Assembly: GCF_030812675.1 (NCBI RefSeq) | Contig: NZ_JAUSTE010000014.1 | Coordinates: 40,627-104,626 of the forward strand | Direction of reading: 5' to 3' | DNA length: 64,000 bases | Source: Sinomonas atrocyanea | GTDB lineage: Bacteria; Actinomycetota; Actinomycetes; Actinomycetales; Micrococcaceae | Shown here: in pieces, positions 1 through 10,817 of the stretch | Layout: each line of letters begins with the position of its first letter | How positions within the stretch are numbered: position 1 is the stretch's first letter | Program-made: the position numbers and the translations under genes | Notes under the pieces: generated by a model | Seen by the model: the letters and a program-made list of their open reading frames with translations, nothing else | Databases searched by the model: none | Told to the model about the DNA's origin: nothing

Positions 1-106
1 AGCCTGTGGACGCAGGGCCCTGAAGGGCGGGAATACGGGCATCCGGCGGTGCATTAAATGTGGGTCGGCTGTGGACTCACGGGGTGAGGAATGACATACT
101 TGTAAG

Positions 107-153
107 ACAACATCTTGGGGTCCTCGGCAGCAGGGTGCACTACATGTAGTATC
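107..153 (+). promoter_or_regulatory. Tandem NrdR boxes upstream of nrdH
   Basis: Two similar imperfect palindromes lie in the leader: acaacatcttggggt (107-121) and gcactacatgtagtatc (137-153). Their centres are 31 bp apart, about three helical turns, which is the usual spacing of paired NrdR boxes (consensus acaCwAtATaTwGtgt). NrdR is the ATP/dATP-sensing repressor of ribonucleotide reductase genes. A possible sigma-A promoter sits just upstream (gtggac at 71-76, catact at 95-100), so bound repressor would cover the transcription start. The nrdR gene is not in the window. The assignment rests on motif and spacing. Confidence 0.7.
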
Positions 154-263
154 GAGGGCACCGAGGTGCGCAGGACTGGATCACAGGGCTGTCAGGGCGG
201 CCGTCGGTGCGGCAGCGGCGAACGCCTCGGCTGGGGAAGCTTTGGAGAATGGGGTAAGGATTC

Positions 264-512
264 ATGAACGTCACGGTCTACACGAAGCCGGCCTGCGTGC
301 AGTGCAACGCGACCTACCGTGCCCTCGACAAGAAGGGCATCGCCTACCAGAGCGTCGATGTCACCCAGGACCCGGAGGCCCTCGAGCGCCTCAAGGCCAT
401 GGGGTACATGCAGGCGCCCGTCGTCGTCACGGACGCCGACCACTGGTCCGGCTTCCGCCCGGACAAGATCGCGGCGATCGCCGAGGGCAGCTCGGCAGCC
501 TCGGTGGCCTGA
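264..512 (+). CDS. nrdH: NrdH-redoxin, glutaredoxin-like electron donor
   Basis: An 82-residue thioredoxin-fold protein that supplies electrons to the class Ib ribonucleotide reductase in the cytoplasm. The redox motif CVQC is at residues 11-14, after the typical [11 protein letters not shown] opening, and length and C-terminal pattern (SGFRPDKI) are those of NrdH. NrdH proteins resemble glutaredoxins but are reduced by thioredoxin reductase. The ATG is preceded by a purine-rich gtaagga at the right distance. It is the first gene of nrdHIEF and follows the NrdR-box leader, so it is likely repressed by NrdR when dNTPs are plentiful. Confidence 0.95.
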   Translation: MNVTVYTKPACVQCNATYRALDKKGIAYQSVDVTQDPEALERLKAMGYMQAPVVVTDADHWSGFRPDKIAAIAEGSSAASVA

Positions 513-567
513 CCCACGGCGTCGGGCGTGCCCCGACTCCACCGTCCCAACGAGGGAGCGCGCTGAG

Positions 568-1055
568 ATGACCTCCCAGGTCCTCGCCGCGGCCGACGCC
601 GGGGCCACGGGTTCGGATGCCGGATCCCGCCCCACGTCGGCGCGACTCATCTACTTCTCCTCTGTCTCGGGCAACACTCGCCGGTTCATCGACAAGCTCG
701 GCCTGGAGGCCGCGCGGATCCCCCTTCACCAGGGTGATGCGGCCCTCAGGGCCACGGCGCCCTTTGTGCTCGTGGTCCCGACGTACGGGGGGACCGGGGG
801 AGCGGGATCCGTGCCCAAGCAGGTCATCAGATTCCTCAACGACCCGCACAACAGGTCGCTCATCCGGGGCGTCATCAGTGCCGGCAACACGAACTTCGGG
901 GACAACTACTGTGCGGCGGGAGACATCGTCGCCGCCAAGTGCCACGTCCCCCACCTCTACCGATTCGAACTCATGGGCACGCCCGACGACGTGGCCCGGG
1001 TCACCGAAGGATTGGACGCATTTTGGACACGACTCTCGAAGAGCCAGCAGTCGCC

Positions 1056-1059
<4 letters not shown>
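568..1059 (+). CDS. nrdI: Flavodoxin-like NrdI, class Ib RNR maturation protein
   Basis: A 163-residue FMN protein that delivers superoxide or peroxide to NrdF to assemble its Mn2-tyrosyl cofactor. The FMN phosphate loop is FSSVSGNT near residue 30, followed by VPTYGG and the [12 protein letters not shown] segment typical of NrdI. An upstream reading frame stays open to 319 but overlaps nrdH; the ATG at 568 gives the family length apart from a slightly long N-terminus of about 24 residues. The stop overlaps the probable nrdE start by 3 bp, so translation is probably coupled. Confidence 0.94.
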
Positions 1060-4218
<3,159 letters not shown>

Positions 4219-4279
4219 GTTCCTCCTGTTGGGAAGAACAGGTCTAGGTGAAAGAACCGGACCTTATACGCAAGAGACA

Positions 4280-4314
4280 AGCGGCCTATTTGGATGACTT
4301 CCAGGTAGGCCGCT
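4280..4314 (+). terminator. Hairpin terminator after nrdHIEF
   Basis: A perfect 9-bp inverted repeat, agcggccta (4280-4288) and taggccgct (4306-4314), with a 17-nt loop and a short T-containing tail (gtttc). It is the likely end of the nrd transcript. Confidence 0.7.
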
Positions 4315-4378
4315 GTTTCATGGGCGAAATTGGCCTCGTCTCACTCGAGCGATCCGCGGTCCACGCTCTGGCGGTCCG

Positions 4379-4963
4379 GTGCGTGCCGATGCGGTGGCCG
4401 AGAACGGGCACGAGGTGCCGACCGTCGAGGTCCTGGAGGTTCTCGCCGTGGTGAGCACTCTGGACGCACCGGGGGCGGACCACCCAGCCGTAGAGCCTTG
4501 GGCCGCCACGATCCGGTGGATCATCGCCCAGGCCTCAATGGGGGTCGTGGGCCCGTACTCGCAGCTCCCACCGGAACTGGCCGAGCCCGTCCCGAGCCGA
4601 GGAGGCTGCGGACCCCACCCAGGCCCCGTCCAGGGCCGGGAAGCCTGCCGAGGCCGCGATCGGCACCGCCGCAATCCTCGCAGAGGAGGCCGTGACGGGG
4701 GAGGAAGCCGTCGCGGCGGCACCCCGTGCTGAGGACGCTGTAGCTGAGGACCCGCGTGAGGACGCGCCTGCTTCCCCCATGCAGGCCAAGGGGGACACGC
4801 GCCTACTGATCACCGATCTGCTGGGCGAGGGCCTTGGGTACGACAAGTACGCGGACCTCACCACCGAGTACATGGTCCGCCAGGACTTCGCCGACTACAG
4901 GGTCTCGTCCTCTCGGAGGCCGTGCTGGACGTCATCCGGCGCGAGGTGAGGAAGAGGACCGGG
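4379..4963 (+). pseudogene. Decayed nuclease-like (HsdR-N type) hypothetical gene
   Basis: Three pieces of one protein appear in shifting frames. Piece 1 (4379 to about 4597) reads VLEVLAVVSTLDAPGADHP then MGVVGPYSQLPPELAEPV. Near 4597 the sense shifts by one base to a frame reading AEAAIGTAAILAEEAV and then KGDTRLLITDLL, LGYDKYADLTTEYMV and DFADY. That last part resembles the start of a restriction-endonuclease-like domain, recognised from memory of actinobacterial proteins, but it stops abruptly at about 4900. A third frame resumes with LSEAVLDVIRREVRKRTG, which looks like the C-terminus. So there is one frameshift and an internal deletion of the nuclease core. The family assignment is tentative; the frame breaks are directly visible. 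4964-5137 holds nothing recognisable. Confidence 0.55.
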
Positions 4964-5137
4964 ACAACCACCAGCTGTCATAACGCTGACTCCGGCCTTA
5001 TCTCCCCGCTGGACCGCAAAGCCTCTGGCCGACCTCGTGGAACGGCTCTCCCGAGGGCCAGCGAAATACGGACCTTCGTGAGATTCGGTCCGGATTCCCG
5101 ATCAGCGGCATCCTGTGCTGTGCACGCCAAGGAGGAG

Positions 5138-6403
5138 TCATGTGAGGTCGGGGCGCTTCAGCGCTGTTCTGGGCTGCGGATGCCGGGCGATGAGTGCCTC
5201 GACTGCCTGCGCCCCTGCCGCAGCTCCTCCTGCTGCCCGGTAGCCTGCGGCGGTGCGGCGGGCGCCCTCCGCCATCCCGGCAGCGCGGTGCACGGCCTCG
5301 CGCAGCCGCGATGGGGTCAGCCTGCCCTTGGGGACGCGGATCCCCGCGCCGGCGTGTTTGACTCGGGCGGCGACCTCGAGCTGGTCGCGTCCGAAGGGCA
5401 CGACGACGCAGGGGACGCCGGCGGCGAGTGCCTTCTGGGTGGCGCCCATTCCGCCATGGGTCACTGCCACGGCCGAGCGGGCGAGGACTGGCCCGTGTGG
5501 GATGAATCGTTCGACCCGCACGTTGGCCGGCAGCGGCCTGAGGTCCGGCACGCCGGCGGGCATCGTCACGACGACCCGGTAGGGTTCGCCGGCCAGACCC
5601 TCGACTGCGGCCCGGGCCAGGGCCTCGTCGGCCTGGTACTCGGAGGAGGTGGTGACGAGGACGAAGGGGGCACCCGGCTCCTCGACCCATTCCGGTGCCT
5701 CCGCTGGGGGCTCCCACGGGAGGGCTCCGATAAGGCGTAGGTCGGGCGCCCAGTCGGGATGGGGGTACTCGAAGGGCTCGGAGGTCGCGACCAGGGTCAG
5801 GGGTGCGGACCGGAAGAACTGGTCGGCGCTCGTGACGGTCGGGACTCCGTTGGCGGCGAGGACTGCGTTGATGCCGGGGAGGAACCGCTTCTCGAGCTGG
5901 CCCATGATGAGAGGGCGCAGCAGGCGGTCCCGGAGGAATCCCACTGGACCGGCGAGGGGAGGGAGCCCTGGACCGAACGGAGGTGTGCCGCTCGAGGTGA
6001 CCGGCGGGGTGTAGGGACAGAAGGCGGCCCACGGCCAGCCCCGGGCCTGGGCGGCTGCGCGGGCGCCCCAGGAGTTGAAATCGACAATCGTCAGGTCCGG
6101 GCCGATCGAGGCGGCCGCCGTGGCGAGGTCGCCGCCGTCGACCGCGGCCCGGCGGACGAAGACGTCAACGGATGCCGACAAGGCCTCCAAGGTGGTCCGG
6201 GCGCCGAAGTCGTGGTGGCCGATCGCCTCGATCCGGGCGTCGATCGGTTCGGCGGCGAGCCCGAGGCCGCGCATGAGGTCGACCTGGTCAGCGAGGGTGC
6301 GCACATGCACCTCGTGCCCGCGCCGCTTGAGCTCGAGGAGCAGCGGCGCCATGGGGAAGAGGTGGCCGATGGCGGGAGAGGTGTAGGCGAGGATGCGGGA
6401 CAT
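5138..6403 (-). CDS. GT1-family (MGT-like) glycosyltransferase
   Basis: A 421-residue GT-B glycosyltransferase of the macrolide/UDP-glycosyltransferase type. The N-terminus (ILAYTSPAIGHLFPM) is the acceptor-side nucleotide-fold start of this family, and the C-terminal donor motif HGGMGATQKALAAGVP followed by PFGRDQLEVA matches the UGT/EryCIII signature. It probably glycosylates a small lipophilic molecule or drug in the cytoplasm. The substrate cannot be read. It overlaps the upstream TetR gene (stop TGA inside ATGATG), so the two are co-transcribed. The second ATG was chosen because ggagg lies 5 nt before it; the first ATG is 3 bp upstream. Confidence 0.85.
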   Translation of the reverse strand: MSRILAYTSPAIGHLFPMAPLLLELKRRGHEVHVRTLADQVDLMRGLGLAAEPIDARIEAIGHHDFGARTTLEALSASVDVFVRRAAVDGGDLATAAASIGPDLTIVDFNSWGARAAAQARGWPWAAFCPYTPPVTSSGTPPFGPGLPPLAGPVGFLRDRLLRPLIMGQLEKRFLPGINAVLAANGVPTVTSADQFFRSAPLTLVATSEPFEYPHPDWAPDLRLIGALPWEPPAEAPEWVEEPGAPFVLVTTSSEYQADEALARAAVEGLAGEPYRVVVTMPAGVPDLRPLPANVRVERFIPHGPVLARSAVAVTHGGMGATQKALAAGVPCVVVPFGRDQLEVAARVKHAGAGIRVPKGRLTPSRLREAVHRAAGMAEGARRTAAGYRAAGGAAAGAQAVEALIARHPQPRTALKRPDLT

Positions 6404-6972
6404 CATGGCCTCCGGGTGAGGGGCTCGAGGAGCTCGAGGAGCGCCTCGCGATACGCCTGCGGGCTCAGTCCGGCGTCCAGCCGGAGCAGCTTCCAGACGT
6501 AAACGTCGCACACGGCGACGATCTGGGCCAGGCGGCGCCGGCGGCCGGCACCCTCCAGCCCGTCGAGGAAGGGCGCGAACACCCGCTCGCACCAGGACCG
6601 GTGGAAGGCCCGGCCGGCGCCCGTGACCGCTGCCATGAACGGCGAGGAGGACTCCTCGGCCAGCAGGCGCAGGGCCAAGCGGCCGTCCCGCTCGTAGTGC
6701 CCGGCCAGATTGACGACGGCGCCGGCCAGGTCGCCCGCCACGGCCGGGTCCCGCTCCGCTGCCACCCGGGCCGCCTGCCGCTCCGCGGAGGCAGCGAAGA
6801 GGCCGTCCTTGTCGCCGAAGCGGCGCAGGACGGTCTGCACGCTCACGCCGGCGCGGGCGGCCACGGCCTCGAGTGTGATGCCGACGATGGGGGTGCCGTC
6901 CTCGAACTCGCCCGCTGCCGCGTCGAGGATGCGCTCGGCGGTGGCCGCTGCGGACTGAGCCCGCTTCGTCAT
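6403..6972 (-). CDS. TetR-family transcriptional regulator
   Basis: About 189 residues. The N-terminal helix-turn-helix reads ILDAAAGEF, then ITLEAVAARAGVSVQTVLRRFGDKDGLF, which is typical TetR. The C-terminal ligand domain is variable (WCERVFAPFL, LLRLDAGLS). It is the first gene of a two-gene unit with the glycosyltransferase and most likely represses both, being released by the compound the transferase modifies. The start is uncertain: ATG at 6972 gives a standard TetR N-terminus, while in-frame ATGs at 7014 and 7005 would add 14 or 11 residues. Confidence 0.88.
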   Translation of the reverse strand: MTKRAQSAAATAERILDAAAGEFEDGTPIVGITLEAVAARAGVSVQTVLRRFGDKDGLFAASAERQAARVAAERDPAVAGDLAGAVVNLAGHYERDGRLALRLLAEESSSPFMAAVTGAGRAFHRSWCERVFAPFLDGLEGAGRRRRLAQIVAVCDVYVWKLLRLDAGLSPQAYREALLELLEPLTRRP

Positions 6973-7305
6973 CACATAGCTGCGGGCTGGCGCCCCGGAT
7001 TTCATGTCAATCATGCTAACCCCAATTCTGACTGGCGCCCAGACTGCGCAAGCCCACTGCGGTCCGCGATCCACCGCAACGCGATGTCGCCTGGTCGTCA
7101 CCCGCTGGCGCGACGCAGGGCCTGTGCTTTATGCAGAGCCGGCGGCGGCATCGGTGCGAAGCAGGAAAGGCAACGTGGCCAATGAGCCCGGACAAGGCAG
7201 CTAGGTTCGGGGAGCGGGAGCGTTATACCTTGAGACCTGCCTTCGCCACGGTCGCGGCCTCGGCACACGGTTCCCTGGACTCTTGGGCCCAGCCGCCGCT
7301 CAGAT
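6973..7305. other. Non-coding stretch upstream of tetR
   Basis: No credible gene on either strand. It should contain the tetR-glycosyltransferase promoter; a TTGACA-like hexamer is present near 7007-7012 (minus strand) but has no properly spaced -10. The right end runs into degraded DNA-ligase-like sequence. Confidence 0.4.
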
Positions 7306-7770
7306 CCCGTTCGGGCGCGTGCTCGACGGAGAAGCCCTCATCTGGGGCGGTCGTGGGACGAACTCGCCCACACCGTTGGCCAAAGATCTCGCCCGGCCCA
7401 CAGGGGAGGGGAGAGGAGAACCTGGTCCACGGTCAAACGCCGCGAGAACATCGACGCCGTCTGCGCCGCTGTTATTGGGGACCGGCAGTTCGTCCTCGGA
7501 GCCTGGGACGCCGAAGGGGGGCTGCGCTCCATCGGCCGCACAGCACCTCTCACCCCTGCACAGCCCCGGTCGCTGCTCCCGCTTCCTCTACCCTCCTGAG
7601 GTGGGGCATCCGTGGCCCGAGGAAGTGCCTGCAGCGGCCTTCGACCGCTTCGCTCGGGAAAGGGGCCGGTCCGGCTGACTCTCGTCGTGGAAGGCTCTGT
7701 CGATGCCGCCCGCTCGGGGGTCGCCTTCCGCCGCTCCGTCCCGACTGGCCAGGTTCCGCCCCGGCCTTGA
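7306..7770 (+). pseudogene. Remnant of an ATP-dependent DNA ligase
   Basis: Short ligase-like segments occur in order but in different frames. FGRVLDGEALIWGG (7309-7350) matches the adenylation-domain motif around DGE. AVIGDRQFVLGAWDAEG with GRTAPLTPAQ (7462-7566) matches the start of the OB-fold domain. GHPWPEEVPAAAFDRF (about 7605-7652) and PVRLTLVVEGSVDAA (7666-7710) match its C-terminus. The N-terminal domain with the lysine nucleophile is missing and at least two frameshifts separate the pieces. The identification rests on recalled motifs of LigC/LigD-type ligases, so it is moderately sure. 7771-7975 contains no gene. Confidence 0.55.
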
Positions 7771-7898
7771 CCCCCGGCGCGGTCAGGACCCCGTAGCTGT
7801 GCCCAGCCGTCCTTGCTTTCGGCCAAAGGTAGGTGCGTGGACCTTTTCTTCGCTCAATGACAACGAGTGCCGAACACCGAATTCTGGCGTATTCCAAG

Positions 7899-7910
7899 CA
7901 AAGCGCTTTG
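7899..7910. promoter_or_regulatory. Perfect 12-bp palindrome, LacI-operator-like
   Basis: CAAAGCGCTTTG is a perfect palindrome whose core AAAGCGCTTT matches the operator style of LacI/CcpA-family repressors (cre-like). No sugar gene or LacI gene is adjacent; the nearest gene is the YciI protein, whose 3-prime end is 66 bp away. It may be a relic. Confidence 0.3.
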
Positions 7911-7975
7911 TGACACGCCCTCCGTGGTCGGACCGCCCTGGGCGCGATATGCCCTGCGGCGAGGCGCGGGACCCG

Positions 7976-8278
7976 TTAGGGGCGCAAGGGTGTGGCCGCT
8001 TCGTCTCCGATGACGGTTGTCCACGGGCTGGCGGTCCACGACGTGACCACGCCGTTGATGACGTAGGGGTCTGCTGAGGCAAAAGCTTTCGCCGCATCCA
8101 GCGCGTTCTCGCCGGTGAAGATCAGCAACCCTTTGAAGGGCGGTTCGCCCACGGCTCCGCCCAGCAGAAGCTCGCCACGCTCGGCCGACTCCCACCCGGC
8201 ACGGAGATGGTCTGCGCGGTGCTGCTCACGGCTCTCGAGGTAGTTGTCCGCGTAGGTGTACTCGAGCACGGCGTGCAT
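7976..8278 (-). CDS. YciI-family protein
   Basis: A 100-residue protein of the YciI/dimeric alpha-beta barrel family. It opens MHAVLEYTY, has the REQHRADHLRAGWE helix with the conserved His/Asp, and the typical LLLGGAVGEPPFKGLLIF strand followed by DPYVINGVV. Members are small cytoplasmic enzymes or binding proteins of mostly unknown substrate. The ATG at 8278 follows ggaga at good spacing; the frame stays open further upstream without family resemblance. It is a monocistronic gene. Confidence 0.85.
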   Translation of the reverse strand: MHAVLEYTYADNYLESREQHRADHLRAGWESAERGELLLGGAVGEPPFKGLLIFTGENALDAAKAFASADPYVINGVVTSWTASPWTTVIGDEAATPLRP

Positions 8279-8941
8279 GGGCGGTCTCCATTTCGTTTGG
8301 GTGTTCTCTGGTTGTAGAGGCAGCGTACGCCTCGGGAGACTGGGACGCCCTTGCGCTGTTATTCCGGTCCTGGAAGTCATCGTTCTGGCTACACCATGTT
8401 CCCGCAATACCCCTTCCCCGATGGTGCAGCGTGGTGGGGTCCGGGCATCTTCCTCGCAGTGACCGCCCAGCACTGAATTGATCCGTTCCGACCTCCAAAG
8501 GCCATCCTCAGCTGGTCCAGAACCAGTTCGAACGCTACCAACTGGCACGAGTGAGGACCCGCATCAGGAGCACCAGCACGTTCGACGCATAGCTGGAACA
8601 CCTACCTGTCCTTCATTGGTCCGCGCTGATTGCCCACGACTCCAGCGGCGGCGCAACGAAGCCCGGTCCGCAGGGAAGGTCCTGTTCTGGCGAGGGCCGC
8701 GCCGTAGCGGGACGGGAGCCCGCGGATGCGGGCCTCCAAGGCCGAGGCGTTCCCGCCCGCGTGCGGCGTGATGAGGGCGTTGGCTCGTGGGCGTGCTCGG
8801 CGCGCTTGAAGTGGGCTGCGGCGGCCCCGTCGGCGGCATAGTTGGCCTGGCAGGCCAGCGTGCACGAGCTGCGCGCTGAGGACGTCGTGGAGGCTGTGCG
8901 CTTCACGGACTGAGGCTCTGAGGCGTCGCGGTTTCCCCGGG
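8279..8941. other. Non-coding stretch with degraded sequence
   Basis: No intact gene. On the minus strand around 8700-8790 a short frame reads LITPHAGGNASALEARIRGL, which resembles the C-terminal NAD-binding tail of D-2-hydroxyacid dehydrogenases (family pattern TPHVGGN). The flanking frame is not convincing, so it is recorded only as a possible remnant. 8279-8330 should contain the YciI promoter. Confidence 0.3.
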
Positions 8942-9238
8942 TCAGCGGTCGGCGTAGCCGGCGCCGTAGTCCTCGTCCTCCATTCGGGCGGCTTCGCGGC
9001 GGCCGAGGAAGTCGATGGTCCGCAGCGCGCGGAGGATGCCCACCAGGATGCAGATGAACCCGATGAAGGCTAACCCTCCGGCGAGGGAGTAGATCGGGAG
9101 GGCGACTTGGAGCGCGTTGGGGTTCGGGGTGCTGGCGATGAGGAACCCGAATGCCCCGACCACCGGCGCCACGAGCCAGGACAGGAAGAGCCCGGTGACG
9201 ATCGCGGCGACCGCGCTGCGCGGCCTGTAGCTGTCCAT
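8942..9238 (-). CDS. Small integral membrane protein, unknown function
   Basis: 98 residues with two clear transmembrane segments: about 10-34 (AAIVTGLFLSWLVAPVVGAF) and 47-68 (LAGGLAFIGFICILVGIL), then a short basic and acidic cytoplasmic tail (LGRREAARMEDED). The ATG at 9238 is preceded by a G-rich site (gagggggatgg). No family is recognised. It lies among frameshifted genes, so it may belong to an old mobile element, but the frame itself is intact. Confidence 0.6.
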   Translation of the reverse strand: MDSYRPRSAVAAIVTGLFLSWLVAPVVGAFGFLIASTPNPNALQVALPIYSLAGGLAFIGFICILVGILRALRTIDFLGRREAARMEDEDYGAGYADR

Positions 9239-9347
9239 GTCCCATCCCCCTCTTGAACCGGCCCGCAGGGCCGTCCGACGTCGCCAAGCTAGCCGCCGGG
9301 AGGCAGCCGGCCCGGAAGGCTGGGTGCGCCGCGCGATGGGCGGTTCC

Positions 9348-9523
9348 TCAGTCGCGCTTGAGCGTCTCGTCGAGCTCGCGCCAGTGCTCCCATGCAGCGT
9401 GGCAGGCCACGAGAGACCGGCCTTGCGGGCCTCACTGGCCGTCTCCAGCTCGGTGTGGTCACACTCCTGCTGGATCTCCTGGTCGCAGCGCAGCAGCTCC
9501 TGCTGCCACGCCTGATCGGTCAT
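9348..9523 (-). pseudogene. Small hypothetical gene with a CT-dinucleotide frameshift
   Basis: The frame opens MTDQAWQQELLRCDQE and runs to EARKAG, then becomes nonsense. Skipping one CT of the gtctctcg repeat restores a sensible end: LVACHAAWEHWRELDETLKRD followed by TGA at 9350-9348. The intact product would be a 57-residue, charged helical protein. It is either a recent pseudogene or a base-call error in a short repeat. The family is not recognised. Confidence 0.5.
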
Positions 9524-9699
9524 TTGGGAGGAGCGTGGCCTGGTCCGGTGAGGGCTCGGTGGGTGACGGTGCAGCCGCTGTACCTGGCCATAGTGTCAGG
9601 GTCACGGCCCGGACGGCCCTCGTCAAGGCATCCTGACAGGACCGGCGGCTGGCCCTCCCCACAAAATCGCCCCGGGGGCCCATCTGCCCGAGAGGGGGC

Positions 9700-10160
9700 C
9701 AACGGGCTGTCTGGTCGAGCGCTGCCAGCTCCGTTTCCAGTTGCTGAGTCAGGGTGCGCAGCCGCCGGAGATGCTCTTGGGAGATGGATGCGGGCTGGGA
9801 GGTCACCTGTGCGTCGACATCGAAGACGGTGTTCGGGGCGTGCCAGACGTTGAACCATTCGGGGCCGTAGCCGAGCGCCTCGCGGGTGACACCCTCGAGC
9901 AGGAGAAGGGCTAGCGCGGGCTCGTGTTCAGCTTCTGGGACAGGCCGGGATCTGCGGTTACGGCCTGGACCTGTCTGGGGCCTCCTGCCGGGTGGTATCC
10001 GTGCTCGCGCATGAGGGCCAGCAGGGAGGCGTCCTCGAGCAGCCCTTGGGCGAGGTGCGGGAAGAGCCCGGGCGGGACCCATGTCCGCATGAAGGCCACC
10101 GGGACCTCTTCCGAGTAACGGGTCCGTTCTCTCTCCCACGTGTTCTGCGCGTTCAGCGCC
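9700..10160 (-). pseudogene. Frameshifted hypothetical protein gene
   Basis: Two protein-like segments lie in different frames. The upstream one (10160 to about 9950) reads NAQNTWERERTRYSEEVP, FMRTWVPPGLFPHL and SLLALMREHGY. The downstream one (about 9955 onwards) reads LLLLEGVTREALGYGPEWFN, TVFDVDAQV and LRRLRTLTQQLETELAALD. The break is near 9925-9965. No upstream start codon belongs clearly to the gene and the true 3-prime end is unclear, as the second frame stays open to 9459. Function unknown. Confidence 0.45.
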
Positions 10161-10197
10161 TCCGTGCCCGCGGCGGGCGGGGCCGCGGCCTCGAGGC

Positions 10198-10636
10198 GGA
10201 GGACCGGTGCGCTCGCCCTCGGCCTGACCATCAACCTCACCGCAGTCCTCGACGCAGGACTGCTCGGCATCGCCCTGGGCCTGTTCGTCGTCTTCGTCGG
10301 CGGCGCAGTGCTGCTCCTGGCCGACAAAGTCACCGGCGGCGACGGGATCGCCGGGCTCGCCGCCGCCGTCGTGGCCGCCGCCAACCCCGTCTACGCCCCC
10401 GCCGCACAGCATGCCACGGTCCTCGTCGCCGCCTCGGTCGTGGTCTCGGCCGTGCTCTGCCCATCGTCACCGTCGCATGGGCCCGCCGGGTGCAGAAGAA
10501 GGAGCAGTCCACCGGCAAGGGAGACGCCCCACCAAGGGCTTCCTGCAACCCGAACAGGCCGCAGAACCCCAGAGCTGACCGCAACCAGCGGCTCGGCCTC
10601 GCCCAACCCGAACGCCGGGATCCCCCGACGCCTTGA
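10198..10636 (+). pseudogene. Frameshifted three-helix membrane protein gene
   Basis: The first frame encodes hydrophobic segments GLTINLTAVLDAGLLGIALG, FVVFVGGAVLLLADKV, GIAGLAAAVVAAANPVY and ATVLVAASVVVSAVL. At about 10451-10460 the frame breaks, and the neighbouring frame continues with LPIVTVAWARRVQKKEQ, the expected basic cytoplasmic tail, ending at 10636. The 5-prime end merges with unrelated sequence and no start codon with a ribosome site is apparent. The rest, 10637-10817, shows nothing. Confidence 0.5.
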
Positions 10637-10817
10637 ACCCGCGAATCGTGGCGGATCTGCTCGACGAACACGTCCACATGGCCTGAGGGCGGAGAGTGTC
10701 CCCGTACAAAGACCCGAAAGCACCGCTCCATGGAACAGCCGTCCTGCTCCAGTTCCGCGGGCCGATCCCGCGTCCCCGGAGCTGTGTTCGCGCGCGGCTG
10801 CCAGGGCGGGAGTGGCG

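Noticed and set aside
4248..4454. 68-codon open frame after nrdF
   Set aside because: It spans the perfect nrd terminator hairpin and has no protein resemblance.
7003..7015. TTGACA-like hexamer near the tetR start
   Set aside because: No -10 at correct spacing and it lies inside or beside the possible coding region.
8640..8800. Minus-strand LITPHAGGNASALEAR segment like a D-2-hydroxyacid dehydrogenase tail
   Set aside because: Only about 20 residues match and the flanks do not; too weak to call a pseudogene, so only mentioned under the gap feature.
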